Source of the DNA: DASZUK01 sp035547695
GTDB taxonomy: Bacteria > Actinomycetota > Acidimicrobiia > Acidimicrobiales > RAAP-2
Direction: 5' to 3'
NCBI GenBank assembly: GCA_035547695.1
Contig: DASZUK010000049.1
Coordinates: forward strand, 41,740-105,739
DNA length: 64,000 nucleotides
The number at the start of each line of letters is the position of its first letter. Position 1 is the first letter of the stretch. A model generated the notes under the pieces. That model searched no databases. It saw nothing but the letters and a program-made list of their open reading frames with translations, and was not told the origin of the DNA. Made by a program: the position numbers and the translations under genes. Of this stretch, positions 26,097 to 34,803 are shown in pieces.

Positions 26097-26249
26097 CTAC
26101 TGGAAGCCGCCGGAGGGGTCGATGACCTGGGCCGACCCACCGACGATGTCGTCGAGGGCGTCGTCGCCGATGTCGGTGCCGGGGAGCTGGTCGTCGGCCG
26201 ACCGCTGGTCCTTCCCCGGGCTCTCCGGTCCCACGTTGTCCGGCCTCAT
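26097..26249 (-). CDS. Putative double-glycine leader peptide (RiPP/bacteriocin precursor)
   Basis: 50 residues from ATG 26249, preceded by GGAGGGAGCC. The N-terminal half is polar. Then comes an acidic helix ending DDALDDIVGG, a classical double-Gly leader end cut by C39 peptidases, followed by the 12-residue core SAQVIDPSGGFQ. There is no Cys, so thioether or disulfide chemistry is unlikely. It lies 101 bases downstream of the substrate-binding lipoprotein gene, and 1.4 kb from a divergent C39-type export operon, the obvious processing machine. I recognise no homologue. Confidence 0.65.
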   Translation of the reverse strand: MRPDNVGPESPGKDQRSADDQLPGTDIGDDALDDIVGGSAQVIDPSGGFQ

Positions 26250-26277
26250 GGCTCCCTCCTCCGCACGCTCCGTGCCG

Positions 26278-26294
26278 GCCGTCCGGGGGACGGC
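26278..26294. terminator. Short hairpin between lipoprotein and precursor genes
   Basis: GCCGTCC-GGG-GGACGGC is a perfect seven-base stem with a three-base loop and no U-tract. On the minus strand it sits after the lipoprotein gene and before the precursor, so it might attenuate or stabilise the mRNA rather than end it. Confidence 0.35.
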
Positions 26295-26350
26295 TGCACT
26301 GCTCCTGCCAGAAGGGTACTCCTGTGCGACGGCTGCCGGGCTCCCGGCGA

Positions 26351-27592
26351 TCAGGCGGGCGGGTTGGCGAGCTCGGAGGTGACCAGTGTGTAGCCGCCCT
26401 CGCCGTCCATCTTGACGATCCAGATGGGCTGCTGCACGTCGTGGGAGGCGGTGAACTTGAACGGCCCCAGCGGAGTCTGCATGCTGACCCCCTCCAGGGC
26501 GGTCAGCATCTCGCGGCGGTCGGCCACGACGTTGTCGAACGTGAGGGCCGCCTGGGAGGCGGCGTTGGCGAGCAGTTGCACCCCGGTGTAGGCCTGGGCG
26601 GCGAACTGGTCGGGGGTCTGGTGGTAGGCGTCCTCGTAGGAGGAGACGAAGGTGCTGTTGGCCGGGAACTCGTTGCCCTCGAACCAGGCGGCGGCGCTCT
26701 GGGCCCCGACCCCGGTGGCCCCGACGCCGGTGGCGACGGCGGTGGAGTTGAAGGTGTTGCCGCCCAGGATCTGGCCGAGGAAGTGCTGGGCCCGGGCTGT
26801 CTTGATGAGGGCCACCAGGTTGGCGGAGCTGGTGCCGGCGATGAACAGCACGTCGGGGTGGACGGCCAGGGCCTGGGCCACCGCGCCGGCCAGGTCGGTG
26901 CCGCCGTAGTCGTAGGCCACGTCGGCGGCCAGGGTGATGTGGTTGACGGGCATGGCGGTGGCGGCGATGCCGGCCTGCTGCTTGCCCAGTGTGTCGGTTG
27001 TGCCCGGGTACAGGATGGCGGCGGTGGCCGGGTGGGCGGCCCCGGCGTACTCGGCGATGTTGGCCGGGATGGCTGTGGCCTCGCCGAGGGAGTCCCGGAA
27101 GATCCAGGTGCACGGGTAGGCGCAGTCCCCGACGATGCCCAGGCCGGTGTTGCTGGTGGCCATCATGACGGTGTGGTGTTGGTCGGCCACTGTGTGGGCG
27201 GCGCCGGCGGTGTTGGTGAGGCTGGGCCCCAGCAGGGCGAGGGCGTGGTCCTTGGTGATCAGCGCTGTGGTGGCTGCGGCGGCTGTGGCCGGCACCGAGT
27301 TGTCGTTGTGGACCGCCAGCACCACCTTGGCGCCCTTGACGCCGCCGGCCGCGTTGATCCGGTTGACGGCCAGCCGGGCCCCCTTGATGGACTGCGGCCC
27401 GTAGGCCGCGCCGGCGCCGGAGGTGGAGTAGACGGCGCCGATCTCGATGACCTGCCCGGCCCAGGGGCCCTTGGTGGACGGCGGGGTGGCCGGGGTGGTG
27501 CTGCAGCCGGCCAGGACGGCGGCCGCGGTCGTGGCTGCCAGGGCCAGGACAGCCCGCGCCCGCCGTGATCCACCCCGTCGTGGTCCTGCCAT
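26351..27592 (-). CDS. Branched-chain-amino-acid-type ABC substrate-binding lipoprotein
   Basis: 413 residues with a lipobox signal peptide (LAGC, Cys about residue 30). The periplasmic-binding fold is recognisable from IEIGAVYSTSGAGAAYGPQSIKGARLAVNRIN (quoted in part, about residues 48-78), GPSLTNTAGAAH, and FVSSYEDAYHQTPDQFAAQAYTGVQ. It would bind a small ligand outside the membrane. No cognate permease or ATPase genes are nearby. Instead it is divergent from a peptide-export operon and upstream of the double-Gly peptide, so it may sense or bind the exported peptide or a signal (inference). Confidence 0.85.
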   Translation of the reverse strand: MAGPRRGGSRRARAVLALAATTAAAVLAGCSTTPATPPSTKGPWAGQVIEIGAVYSTSGAGAAYGPQSIKGARLAVNRINAAGGVKGAKVVLAVHNDNSVPATAAAATTALITKDHALALLGPSLTNTAGAAHTVADQHHTVMMATSNTGLGIVGDCAYPCTWIFRDSLGEATAIPANIAEYAGAAHPATAAILYPGTTDTLGKQQAGIAATAMPVNHITLAADVAYDYGGTDLAGAVAQALAVHPDVLFIAGTSSANLVALIKTARAQHFLGQILGGNTFNSTAVATGVGATGVGAQSAAAWFEGNEFPANSTFVSSYEDAYHQTPDQFAAQAYTGVQLLANAASQAALTFDNVVADRREMLTALEGVSMQTPLGPFKFTASHDVQQPIWIVKMDGEGGYTLVTSELANPPA

Positions 27593-27604
27593 GCACCCTC
27601 CTGC

Positions 27605-27638
27605 AGCCAGCCGGCCGCCGGAACATTACCGGCTGGCT
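27605..27638. promoter_or_regulatory. Perfect inverted repeat in the divergent promoter of the export locus
   Basis: AGCCAGCCGG (27605-27614) and CCGGCTGGCT (27629-27638) form ten-base perfect arms separated by 14 bases. It fills most of the 57-base gap between the two divergent genes, so a dimeric regulator bound here would control both. Confidence 0.5.
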
Positions 27639-27649
27639 AAAGTTCGGCC

Positions 27650-28459
27650 GTGCTGTCGCTGGGTGGCTTCCGATCCCAGGCGGTCGAGAGGATCGAATCG
27701 CCCGAGCAGCTTGACCAGCGGTTGAAGCCGGCCCGGGCCGGCACCTGGATCGCCCTGCTGGCCCTGGTGGCCGGGGTGGTGGTGGCGGTGGTGTGGGCCA
27801 CGGTGTCGTCGGTGCCGGTCACCGTCGGGGGCACCGGGTTCTTCCTGCCGTCGGAGGGGTGGAACAGCGTGCAGGCGTCCGCCGCCGGCATCGTCACGGT
27901 GCTGCAGGTGGGGGTGAACGACCCGGTCGTCCAGGGGGAGCCACTGGCCCTCATCGCCACCTCCGACGGGTCCACCGTCACCGTCCGGTCCCCGGTCACC
28001 GGGGAGGTGGTGGAGGTGGCGGTGAGCCAGCAGGAGTACGTCAGCCCGGGCACCCAGATGGCGGTGATCCGGCCGCACGACGACACCCTGGTGGTCCACG
28101 CCTACATCCCCACCGGCCTGGCCCACGACATCCCGGTCGGGGCGGAGGCGGAGGTGTCACCGAGCACGGTGGCCCCCTCGGCCTACGGCTACCTGAAGGG
28201 CCGGGTGCGGACAGTGGCGCCGTTCCCGGCCACCCAGCAGCGGCTGCACGAGGTGCTGCAGAACGAGTCCCTGGTGCAGCAGGTGGGGTCGTCCGGGCCG
28301 GTCACCGAGGTGCTGGTGGACCTGGAGGAGGCGGACACCCCCAGCGGCTACGCCTGGTCCATCGGGAAGGGGCCGTCCTACGCCGCGCTCACCGGCGGCC
28401 TGCCGGCCGAGGTCAGCATCATCGTGGGCACCCGGCACCCGATCGACTACGTCAAGTGA
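27650..28459 (+). CDS. NHLM-type HlyD-like membrane fusion protein
   Basis: 269 residues from GTG 27650. Residues 1-30 are cytosolic (ERIESPEQLDQRLKPARA), 31-52 a membrane helix, then an SAAGIVTVLQVGVNDPVVQGEPL lipoyl-like hairpin and a GEVVEVAVSQQEYVSPG half. The ERIxSPEQLDQ start and domain order fit the NHLM bacteriocin secretion adaptor (TIGR03794 type). It would link the ABC transporters to the export path. The last 17 bases, including the stop, are duplicated in tandem (28446-28479). Confidence 0.85.
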   Translation: MLSLGGFRSQAVERIESPEQLDQRLKPARAGTWIALLALVAGVVVAVVWATVSSVPVTVGGTGFFLPSEGWNSVQASAAGIVTVLQVGVNDPVVQGEPLALIATSDGSTVTVRSPVTGEVVEVAVSQQEYVSPGTQMAVIRPHDDTLVVHAYIPTGLAHDIPVGAEAEVSPSTVAPSAYGYLKGRVRTVAPFPATQQRLHEVLQNESLVQQVGSSGPVTEVLVDLEEADTPSGYAWSIGKGPSYAALTGGLPAEVSIIVGTRHPIDYVK

Positions 28460-28479
28460 GCAACTACGTCAAGTGAGGC
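28446..28479. repeat. 17-base tandem duplication over the adaptor stop codon
   Basis: ACTACGTCAAGTGAGCA (28446-28462) is followed by ACTACGTCAAGTGAGGC (28463-28479). The first copy ends the adaptor gene, while the second repeats the final codons and TGA downstream without being translated. Confidence 0.9.
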
Positions 28480-28504
28480 AGCGTCGCCGAGCGGGGAGGG
28501 CCGG

Positions 28505-30793
28505 GTGGTGAGCGCGACGGCGGACGGGCAGTTCCGGGCCTCCTGCCACCGGACGCCGGCCATCCTGCAGATGGAGGCCGTGGAGTGCGGCGCGGCCGCG
28601 CTGGCCATCGTGCTGGCCTACTACGGCCGGTGGGTGTCCCTGGAGCAGCTCCGGGTGGACTGCGGGGTGACCCGGGACGGGTCCCGGGCGTCCAACATGG
28701 CGAAGGCGGCCCGGGCCTACGGGCTGGTGAGCCGGGGCCGGCGGGTGGAGACCGCGGACCTGGCCGCCATCGCCCTCCCGGTGATCGCGTTCTGGAACTT
28801 CAACCACTTCGTGGTGGTGGAGGGGGCCAACCGGCGGGGGGTGTGGATCAACGACCCGTCGGTCGGCCGCCGGCACGTGCTGTGGGCGGAGTTCGACCAG
28901 GCCTTCACCGGGGTGGTCCTCACCGCCACCCCCGGCCCCGACTTCACCCGGGGCGGGGAGGAACCGTCGCTGGTCCACGGCCTGGCCTCCCGGCTCCGCG
29001 GGGCCCGGGGCGCCCTGGCGGTCTGCCTGCTGGCCGGCCTCGGCCTCATCGTCCCCGGCCTGGCCCTGCCGGCGCTGCTGGACGTGTTCGTCGACGAGTA
29101 CCTGACGCCGGCCAACCAGCACGGCAACGGGGTCATCGTCGCCCTCATCGCCGGCCTGCTGCTGGCGGCGGTGGTGTCCTGGGCCCTGACCTGGCTGCAG
29201 CAGGCCACCCTGGTCCGACTGGCCGCCAAGCTGTCCCTGTCGATGTCCAGCCGGTTCATCGAGCATCTCCTGCGGCTGCCCATCCCGTTCTTCCAGCAGC
29301 GGTACGCCGGGACCCTGGTGACCCGGTTGAACGTCAACGACGACGTGGCCAGCTTCCTGTCCAGCCAGTTCACCATGGCCATGCTGAAGGTGGTGACGGT
29401 GGCGTTCTACGCCGTCCTCATGTTCTGGTACTCGCCGGTGCTGGGCGGCATCACCGTGGCGTTCGCCCTCGTCAACCTGGTGGTCCTGCACGTCGACTCC
29501 AGGCGCCGAGAGAGCGCGACACGGCGGGTGGTGCTGGACACAGGGAAGATGGCGTCCACCGCCATCGGCGGCGTCCGCAACATCGAGGCCATCAAGGCCA
29601 CCGGCGAAGAGGGCGGGGTGTTCGCCCGCTGGGCCGGCTACCAGGCCAAGGTCAGCAACACCAACCAGGAGATCGGGGTGTCGGTGGCCGTGGTCGGTAC
29701 CGTCCCGGTGGTGCTGGCCATGCTGAACGTGGTGTTCGTCCTCGGCTTCGGCGGCTGGCAGGTGGTGGACGGCGCCCTCACCCTCGGCGCCCTGGCCGCC
29801 TTCCAGTCGCTGAGCATCAACTTCAACGCCCCCATCGAGCAACTGGTGGAGCTGAGCCACACCACCGAGCAACTGGCCGGCAAGCTGGCCAGCGTCGACG
29901 ACGTCCTCAACCACCCCGAGGACGACATGCTGGCCACCGTGGTCGGCGGCGGCCCGGCCGGTGACTGGCCCGACGGGGCCGGCCCGGACGGTGGAGCCCG
30001 GGACGACGGGAGCCCGGTCGGTGGTGACGGCCCGGCCGGCGGGGACGGCCGGCGGCCGGCCCGGGGGCGGCGGAAGCTGAGCGGGCTGCTGGAGCTGCGG
30101 GAGGTGACGTTCGGCTACGACCCGTTCGCGCCGCCACTGCTCCGGGACCTGGACCTCGTCGTCCGGCCGGGTCGTCGGGTGGCGGTGGTGGGCCCGTCGG
30201 GGTCCGGGAAGTCCACCATCGCCAAGCTGGTGTGCGGGCTGTACAAGCCGTGGTCCGGCGAGGTCCGCTTCGACGGGGTCCGCCGCGAGGAGGTCCCGCC
30301 GGACATCATGGCGGCCTCCATCGGCTTCGTGGACCAGGACGTGGTCCTGTTCGCCGCCACCGTCCGGGACAACCTGACCCTGTGGGACCCCACCACCTCC
30401 AACGCCGCCCTGGTGGCCGCCACCCGGGACGCGGCGATCCACACCGACGTGGTCCGCCGGCCCGGCGGCCTGGACCGGATGGTGCAGGAGGGCGGCGGGG
30501 ACTGGAGCGGCGGGCAGCGGCAGCGGCTGGAGATCGCTCGGGCCCTGGCCGGCAACCCGTCGCTGGTGGTGCTGGACGAGGCGACCAGCGCGCTGGACCC
30601 GGTGGTGGAGGAGGAGATCGACCGCAACATCCGGGCCCGCGGCTGCTCCTGCCTGATCGTGGCCCACCGGCTGTCCACCATCAGGGACGCCGACGAGATC
30701 ATCGTGATGGACAGCGGGACGGTGGCCCAGCGGGGCACCCACGCCGAGCTGCTGGCCGAGGGCGGCCTGTACGCCGCGCTGGTGGGCGAGTGA
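28505..30793 (+). CDS. NHLP-family ABC transporter with C39 peptidase domain
   Basis: 762 residues. An N-terminal C39 peptidase holds QMEAVECGAAAL (Cys28), WNFNHFVVVEG (His101) and NDPS (Asp117), so the triad is complete and it should cut after double Gly. Five or six membrane helices follow (about 155-430). The nucleotide-binding domain has Walker A GPSGSGKST (about 562), signature WSGGQRQR and Walker B VVLDEATSALD. A Gly/Asp-rich linker (about 478-525) is unusually long. It matches the NHLM bacteriocin export peptidase/permease/ATPase (TIGR03796 type). Partner of the adaptor and of the following ABC protein. Confidence 0.92.
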   Translation: MVSATADGQFRASCHRTPAILQMEAVECGAAALAIVLAYYGRWVSLEQLRVDCGVTRDGSRASNMAKAARAYGLVSRGRRVETADLAAIALPVIAFWNFNHFVVVEGANRRGVWINDPSVGRRHVLWAEFDQAFTGVVLTATPGPDFTRGGEEPSLVHGLASRLRGARGALAVCLLAGLGLIVPGLALPALLDVFVDEYLTPANQHGNGVIVALIAGLLLAAVVSWALTWLQQATLVRLAAKLSLSMSSRFIEHLLRLPIPFFQQRYAGTLVTRLNVNDDVASFLSSQFTMAMLKVVTVAFYAVLMFWYSPVLGGITVAFALVNLVVLHVDSRRRESATRRVVLDTGKMASTAIGGVRNIEAIKATGEEGGVFARWAGYQAKVSNTNQEIGVSVAVVGTVPVVLAMLNVVFVLGFGGWQVVDGALTLGALAAFQSLSINFNAPIEQLVELSHTTEQLAGKLASVDDVLNHPEDDMLATVVGGGPAGDWPDGAGPDGGARDDGSPVGGDGPAGGDGRRPARGRRKLSGLLELREVTFGYDPFAPPLLRDLDLVVRPGRRVAVVGPSGSGKSTIAKLVCGLYKPWSGEVRFDGVRREEVPPDIMAASIGFVDQDVVLFAATVRDNLTLWDPTTSNAALVAATRDAAIHTDVVRRPGGLDRMVQEGGGDWSGGQRQRLEIARALAGNPSLVVLDEATSALDPVVEEEIDRNIRARGCSCLIVAHRLSTIRDADEIIVMDSGTVAQRGTHAELLAEGGLYAALVGE

Positions 30794-30839
30794 CCGGGGC
30801 TCGGGCGGCCGGGGCGGGCGGCATGACCGGAGTGGCGGC

Positions 30840-33752
30840 GTGACCGCGCCCGCCGAGGGCCGGCTGGGGTCGGTCACCGAGCTGCCCGGGCTGGGACCGC
30901 CGCGGCCGGTGGCCACCAACAGCCGGCTGGCGCTGGACGACCCGACGGTGTCCTGGGTGGTCACCGCCGGGGAGGTGCGGGTGTTCGCGGTGGAGCTGGT
31001 GGACGGCCGGCCGGAGGGACCGATGCACCCGTTGACCACCGCCGGGGCGGGGGCCCTCATCTACCCGTCGGCCCCCCCGGGGGCGCCGTTCGGGCTGTGC
31101 GTGGTGGGGGTGGTGCCGGGCACCGAGGCCAGGCCGATCGACCGGGCGGTGCTGCGGCAGTTGGCCCGGACCGAGCCGGCGGTGGTGCAGGCGCTGGAGC
31201 GGTTCGTGGCGCGGATGGCCGGCCCGGTGGTCGGGGCGGACCTGGCCGAGCTGGACGACACGGCGGCCGGGGGGTCGCTGGCGGTGGGGGAGCAGGCGCT
31301 GCTGGCGCCCGGGGCGCGGGCGTTCCCGCGGCACCAGGGGGTGTGGGTGCCGGCCGACGGGGGCCTGACCCTGCTGGGGCGGCCGGCCCGCGGGATCGTG
31401 CCGGTGCCGGTGGGGGCCTGGGCCGGGGCCGGGGCGGGGCCGGTGGCGGTGACCCCGGTGGGTGGGGCCGACGCCCTGGCCGTCGACGGCGGCTGGGAGG
31501 GGCTGGACGCCTTCGTGGCCGTCGGCCTGGACCTGCTGGGGGAGGTGGTGGCCCGGCGCAACGAGGACGAGGTGGACCGGCTGCAGCGGCTGGCGCGGTA
31601 CGAGGCGGACCTGCGGGTGGGGGCGTACACCGAGCTGGGGTCGGTGCTGGACCGGGCCGACGGGCCGCCGCCGAGGCGGCGGCTGACCGCGGCCGACGAC
31701 CTGCTGGCCGCCTGTCGGGTGGTGGCCGCCGCGGCCGGCATCGAGCTGGTGGAGCCGGCTGCGGCCGCCCTGGAGCAGGTGGACGACCCGCTGGCCCTGG
31801 TGGCGCGGTACTCCCGCATGCGGGTCCGGCCGGTGACCCTGTCGGGGCGGTGGTGGCGGGTCCCCGGGGGGCCGCTGCTGGCCCAGATGGCCGACGGCGG
31901 CCGGTGGGTGGCCCTGGTCCCCCGGGGCACCGGCCGGTTCGACCTGGTCGACCCCACCGACGGGGCGCGCCGCCGGGTGGACCGGCAGGTGGCGACCACC
32001 GTGGCGGCGGCGGCGTTCCAGTTGTACCGGCCGCTGCCCCGGGGGCGGGTGACCGGGCGGTCGGTGGTCCGGTTCGTCCGCCGCGACGTCGGCCTGGACG
32101 TGCGCCGGCTGCTGCTCGCCGGGCTGGTGGTGGGGCTGCTGTCGTTGCTGCCGACGGTGGTGGCCGAGACGGTGTTCGACGAGGTGGTGCCGTCGGGGGA
32201 CCGGTCCAGGCTGCTGTGGCTGCTGGCGGTGCTGCTGGGGGCCACGGTGGCCACCGGGGGGTTGATGCTGGTGCAGTCGCTGGCCGGCCTGCGGGCGGTG
32301 CACCGCGGGGTGGCCGGGCTGCAGGCGGCGGTGTTCGACCGGTTGCTGGACCTGCCGCCGCCGTTCTTCCGGACCTGGATGTCGGCGGACCTCGCCGCCC
32401 GGGCCATGGGGGTGGACGGGATCGGGACGGTGGTGGCGCCGTACGTGGTGCCGACGGTGGTGGCGGTGTTCGTGGCGTTCTTCAACACCCTGATCCTGTT
32501 CGCCGTCCAGCCGGTGCTGGCCCTGTTCGGCCTGGGGGCGGTGGTTCTGGCCGCGGTGGCCATGGCGGTGGTGTTCCGGCTGGTGGTCCGGCGGGAGACC
32601 GCGGTCCGGGCGGCCAACGGCCAGGTGGTCGGGCTGGGGGTGCAGATCCTGGGGGCGGTGCCGAAGCTGCGGGTGGCCCACGCCGAGCGGCGGGCCTTCG
32701 CGGTGTGGGCGGAGCAGTTCGCGGTGCTGAAGCGGGAGTCCACCCGGTACGGCCGGATCAACGCCGGGTTGTCCAGCTTCATGGCCGGCTGGGTCCCGCT
32801 GGCGACCCTGCTGGTGTTCGTCGGCGCCACCGTGCTGCCGGGCCACTCGGTGTCGCCGGGGACGTTCGTGGCGTTCAACACCGCGTTCACCGAGGTGCTG
32901 GCCAACGTGGTGGTGCTGACGGTGTCGGTGACGGTGCTGGCCACCGCCATCCCGTACTACCGGCGGCTGGCCCCGGTGTTCGACACCGCGGTGGAGACCG
33001 CCGAGCTCAAGGCCGACCCGGGCCCGCTGCGCGGCGCCATCGAGGTCAGCCACCTCAGCTTCCGCTACGACCACAACGACCCGATGGTGCTGGACGACGT
33101 CAGCTTCTCGGTGGACCCCGGGGAGCTGGTGGCGGTGGTGGGGCCGTCGGGGTCCGGCAAGTCCACCCTGCTGCGGGTGCTGCTGGGGTTCGACCGGCCG
33201 GTGGTGGGGACGGTCACCTACGACCGCCAGGACCTGGACGGCCTGGACGTCCGGGCGGTCCGCCGGCAGTGCGGAGTGGTCATCCAGGGGGCCCAGATGA
33301 CGCCGGACGACGTGTTCCACAACATCGTCGGCACCCGGAACCTCACCCAGGAGGACGCCTGGGCGGCCACCCGGTTCGCCGGCATCGAGGACTTCGTCCG
33401 ATCGCTGCCCATGGGGATGCACACCGTGGTCAACGAGTACGGCGGCGCCTTCTCCGGCGGGCAGCGCCAGCAACTGCTGCTGGCCCGGGCGGTGGCCGGC
33501 CGGCCGAGGATCGTGTTCCTGGACGAGGCCACCAGCGCCCTGGACAACCGCACCCAGGCGGTGGTGATGCGCAGCGTCGAGGCCATGCACGCCACCCGGA
33601 TCGTCATCGCCCACCGGCTGTCCACCATCCGCAACGCCGACCGCATCCTGGTGCTGGACGGCGGCCGGCTGGTGCAGCAGGGCAGCTACGACCAGTTGAT
33701 GGCGGAGCCCGACGGGGTGTTCGCCCGGCTGGTCCACCGGCAGTCCCTCTGA
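30840..33752 (+). CDS. NHLM-family second ABC transporter subunit
   Basis: 970 residues from GTG 30840. A long N-terminal region (about 1-400) without peptidase motifs is followed by membrane helices (about 420-700). The ATPase domain has Walker A GPSGSGKST (about 768), FSGGQRQQ and IVFLDEATSALD. The size and layout fit the TIGR03797-type NHLM ABC protein that pairs with the C39 transporter. Many residues in the N-terminal part are Ala/Gly/Val, and it may be a regulatory or leader-recognition domain. No modification enzyme follows. Confidence 0.9.
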   Translation: MTAPAEGRLGSVTELPGLGPPRPVATNSRLALDDPTVSWVVTAGEVRVFAVELVDGRPEGPMHPLTTAGAGALIYPSAPPGAPFGLCVVGVVPGTEARPIDRAVLRQLARTEPAVVQALERFVARMAGPVVGADLAELDDTAAGGSLAVGEQALLAPGARAFPRHQGVWVPADGGLTLLGRPARGIVPVPVGAWAGAGAGPVAVTPVGGADALAVDGGWEGLDAFVAVGLDLLGEVVARRNEDEVDRLQRLARYEADLRVGAYTELGSVLDRADGPPPRRRLTAADDLLAACRVVAAAAGIELVEPAAAALEQVDDPLALVARYSRMRVRPVTLSGRWWRVPGGPLLAQMADGGRWVALVPRGTGRFDLVDPTDGARRRVDRQVATTVAAAAFQLYRPLPRGRVTGRSVVRFVRRDVGLDVRRLLLAGLVVGLLSLLPTVVAETVFDEVVPSGDRSRLLWLLAVLLGATVATGGLMLVQSLAGLRAVHRGVAGLQAAVFDRLLDLPPPFFRTWMSADLAARAMGVDGIGTVVAPYVVPTVVAVFVAFFNTLILFAVQPVLALFGLGAVVLAAVAMAVVFRLVVRRETAVRAANGQVVGLGVQILGAVPKLRVAHAERRAFAVWAEQFAVLKRESTRYGRINAGLSSFMAGWVPLATLLVFVGATVLPGHSVSPGTFVAFNTAFTEVLANVVVLTVSVTVLATAIPYYRRLAPVFDTAVETAELKADPGPLRGAIEVSHLSFRYDHNDPMVLDDVSFSVDPGELVAVVGPSGSGKSTLLRVLLGFDRPVVGTVTYDRQDLDGLDVRAVRRQCGVVIQGAQMTPDDVFHNIVGTRNLTQEDAWAATRFAGIEDFVRSLPMGMHTVVNEYGGAFSGGQRQQLLLARAVAGRPRIVFLDEATSALDNRTQAVVMRSVEAMHATRIVIAHRLSTIRNADRILVLDGGRLVQQGSYDQLMAEPDGVFARLVHRQSL

Positions 33753-33793
33753 CCCGTTCCGGCCCGCTCCGACCCGCTACGTTGCGTCCCACC

Positions 33794-34219
33794 ATGTTCT
33801 CCACCATCGTCGTCGGCACCGACGGCTCCCAGACGGCGAAGCGGGCGGTGGCGGTGGCCGCCGACCTGGCCCGCCAGACCGGGGGCCGGCTCCACCTGGT
33901 CAACGGCTACCGGGACCCGGCCGACCCGGGCGGCACCGCCGAGCTGTACCGGGCCACCCGCAGCCGCTGGCACGAGGCCAGCGAGGCGGTGCTGGAGGAG
34001 GCGGTGGACGACCCGGCCCTCGACGGCCTGCCGGTGGACCGGCACTCGGTGGTCGGCGGCCCCACCGACGCCCTGGTGGCGGTGGCCGAGGAGATCGGGG
34101 CCGACCTGATCGTGGTCGGCAACCGCGGCCTGCAGGGGGCCCGGCGCACGGCCGAGTCCATCCCCGAGTCGGTGGCCCATCGGGCGCCCTGCCACGTGCT
34201 GATCGTCAAGACCACCTGA
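33794..34219 (+). CDS. Universal stress protein (UspA family)
   Basis: 141 residues from ATG 33794. TIVVGTDGSQTAKRAVAVAADLA and the C-terminal ADLIVVGNRGLQGARR, then SVAHRAPCHVLIVK, are the standard Usp fold. The G-x2-G-x9-G(S/T) ATP motif is altered (SIPESV replaces the Gly-Ser), so nucleotide binding is uncertain. It lies 41 bases after the export operon and may be independent. Confidence 0.9.
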   Translation: MFSTIVVGTDGSQTAKRAVAVAADLARQTGGRLHLVNGYRDPADPGGTAELYRATRSRWHEASEAVLEEAVDDPALDGLPVDRHSVVGGPTDALVAVAEEIGADLIVVGNRGLQGARRTAESIPESVAHRAPCHVLIVKTT

Positions 34220-34252
34220 TAGTGGCCGCCACCTGATGGGGAGGGCCGGCGG

Positions 34253-34759
34253 GTGAGCGCCTACAGCCCGGACGGCTGGGGCGACCTGTTCATGGCGGCC
34301 GCCGGGGCCAACGCCGCCCTGAGCGGGCTCATCTTCGTCGGCCTCAGCGTCAACATCAAGGACGTCCTGGCCATCGACCAGGAGGAAGGGCACAACGTCC
34401 TTACCGGCCGGGCCATCGAGGCCCTGGTGGCCCTCCTGGCGATGCTGCTGGTCAGCCTGGTGGGGCTGGTGCCGCACATCGGCCGGGGGCCGCTGGCGGC
34501 CTTCGTGCTGGCGGCGGCGGCGTTCACCGTGGTGGCCCCGGGGCTGGCCGTCCGCACTCACCGCGGCGAGCCCACGCCACGGACCATGCTGCTGCGGCTG
34601 GCCCTGGACGTCCTGTTCACCGGCTCCCTGCTGCTGGCCGGGACCACCCTGGCCGCCGGCGCCGGGGGCGGCCTGGACTGGCTGCCGGTCGCCTTCGTGC
34701 TGGCGGTGGTCATCGCCGCCGTCAACGCCTGGGTGCTGCTGGTCGAGATCCTCCGGTGA
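34253..34759 (+). CDS. Four-helix membrane protein, unknown function
   Basis: 168 residues with about five hydrophobic stretches. N-terminal AAAGANAALSGLIFVGLSVNI is a recurrent start in small actinobacterial and proteobacterial membrane proteins of unknown role. GTG 34253 follows GGGGAGGGCCGGCGG. It lies close behind the Usp gene. No motif gives a function. Confidence 0.65.
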   Translation: MSAYSPDGWGDLFMAAAGANAALSGLIFVGLSVNIKDVLAIDQEEGHNVLTGRAIEALVALLAMLLVSLVGLVPHIGRGPLAAFVLAAAAFTVVAPGLAVRTHRGEPTPRTMLLRLALDVLFTGSLLLAGTTLAAGAGGGLDWLPVAFVLAVVIAAVNAWVLLVEILR

Positions 34760-34787
34760 GAACCCTGCCGGGTGGACGCCGGGGCCA

Positions 34788-34797
34788 GGTGTAGACA
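34788..34797 (+). promoter_or_regulatory. Leaderless promoter -10 (GGTGTAGACA)
   Basis: TAGACA at 34792-34797 ends six bases before the ATG at 34804, the spacing expected of leaderless actinobacterial transcripts. The same GGTGTAGAC recurs twice before the next gene (35332-35340, 35352-35360). Confidence 0.45.
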
Positions 34798-34803
34798 CTG
34801 GGG

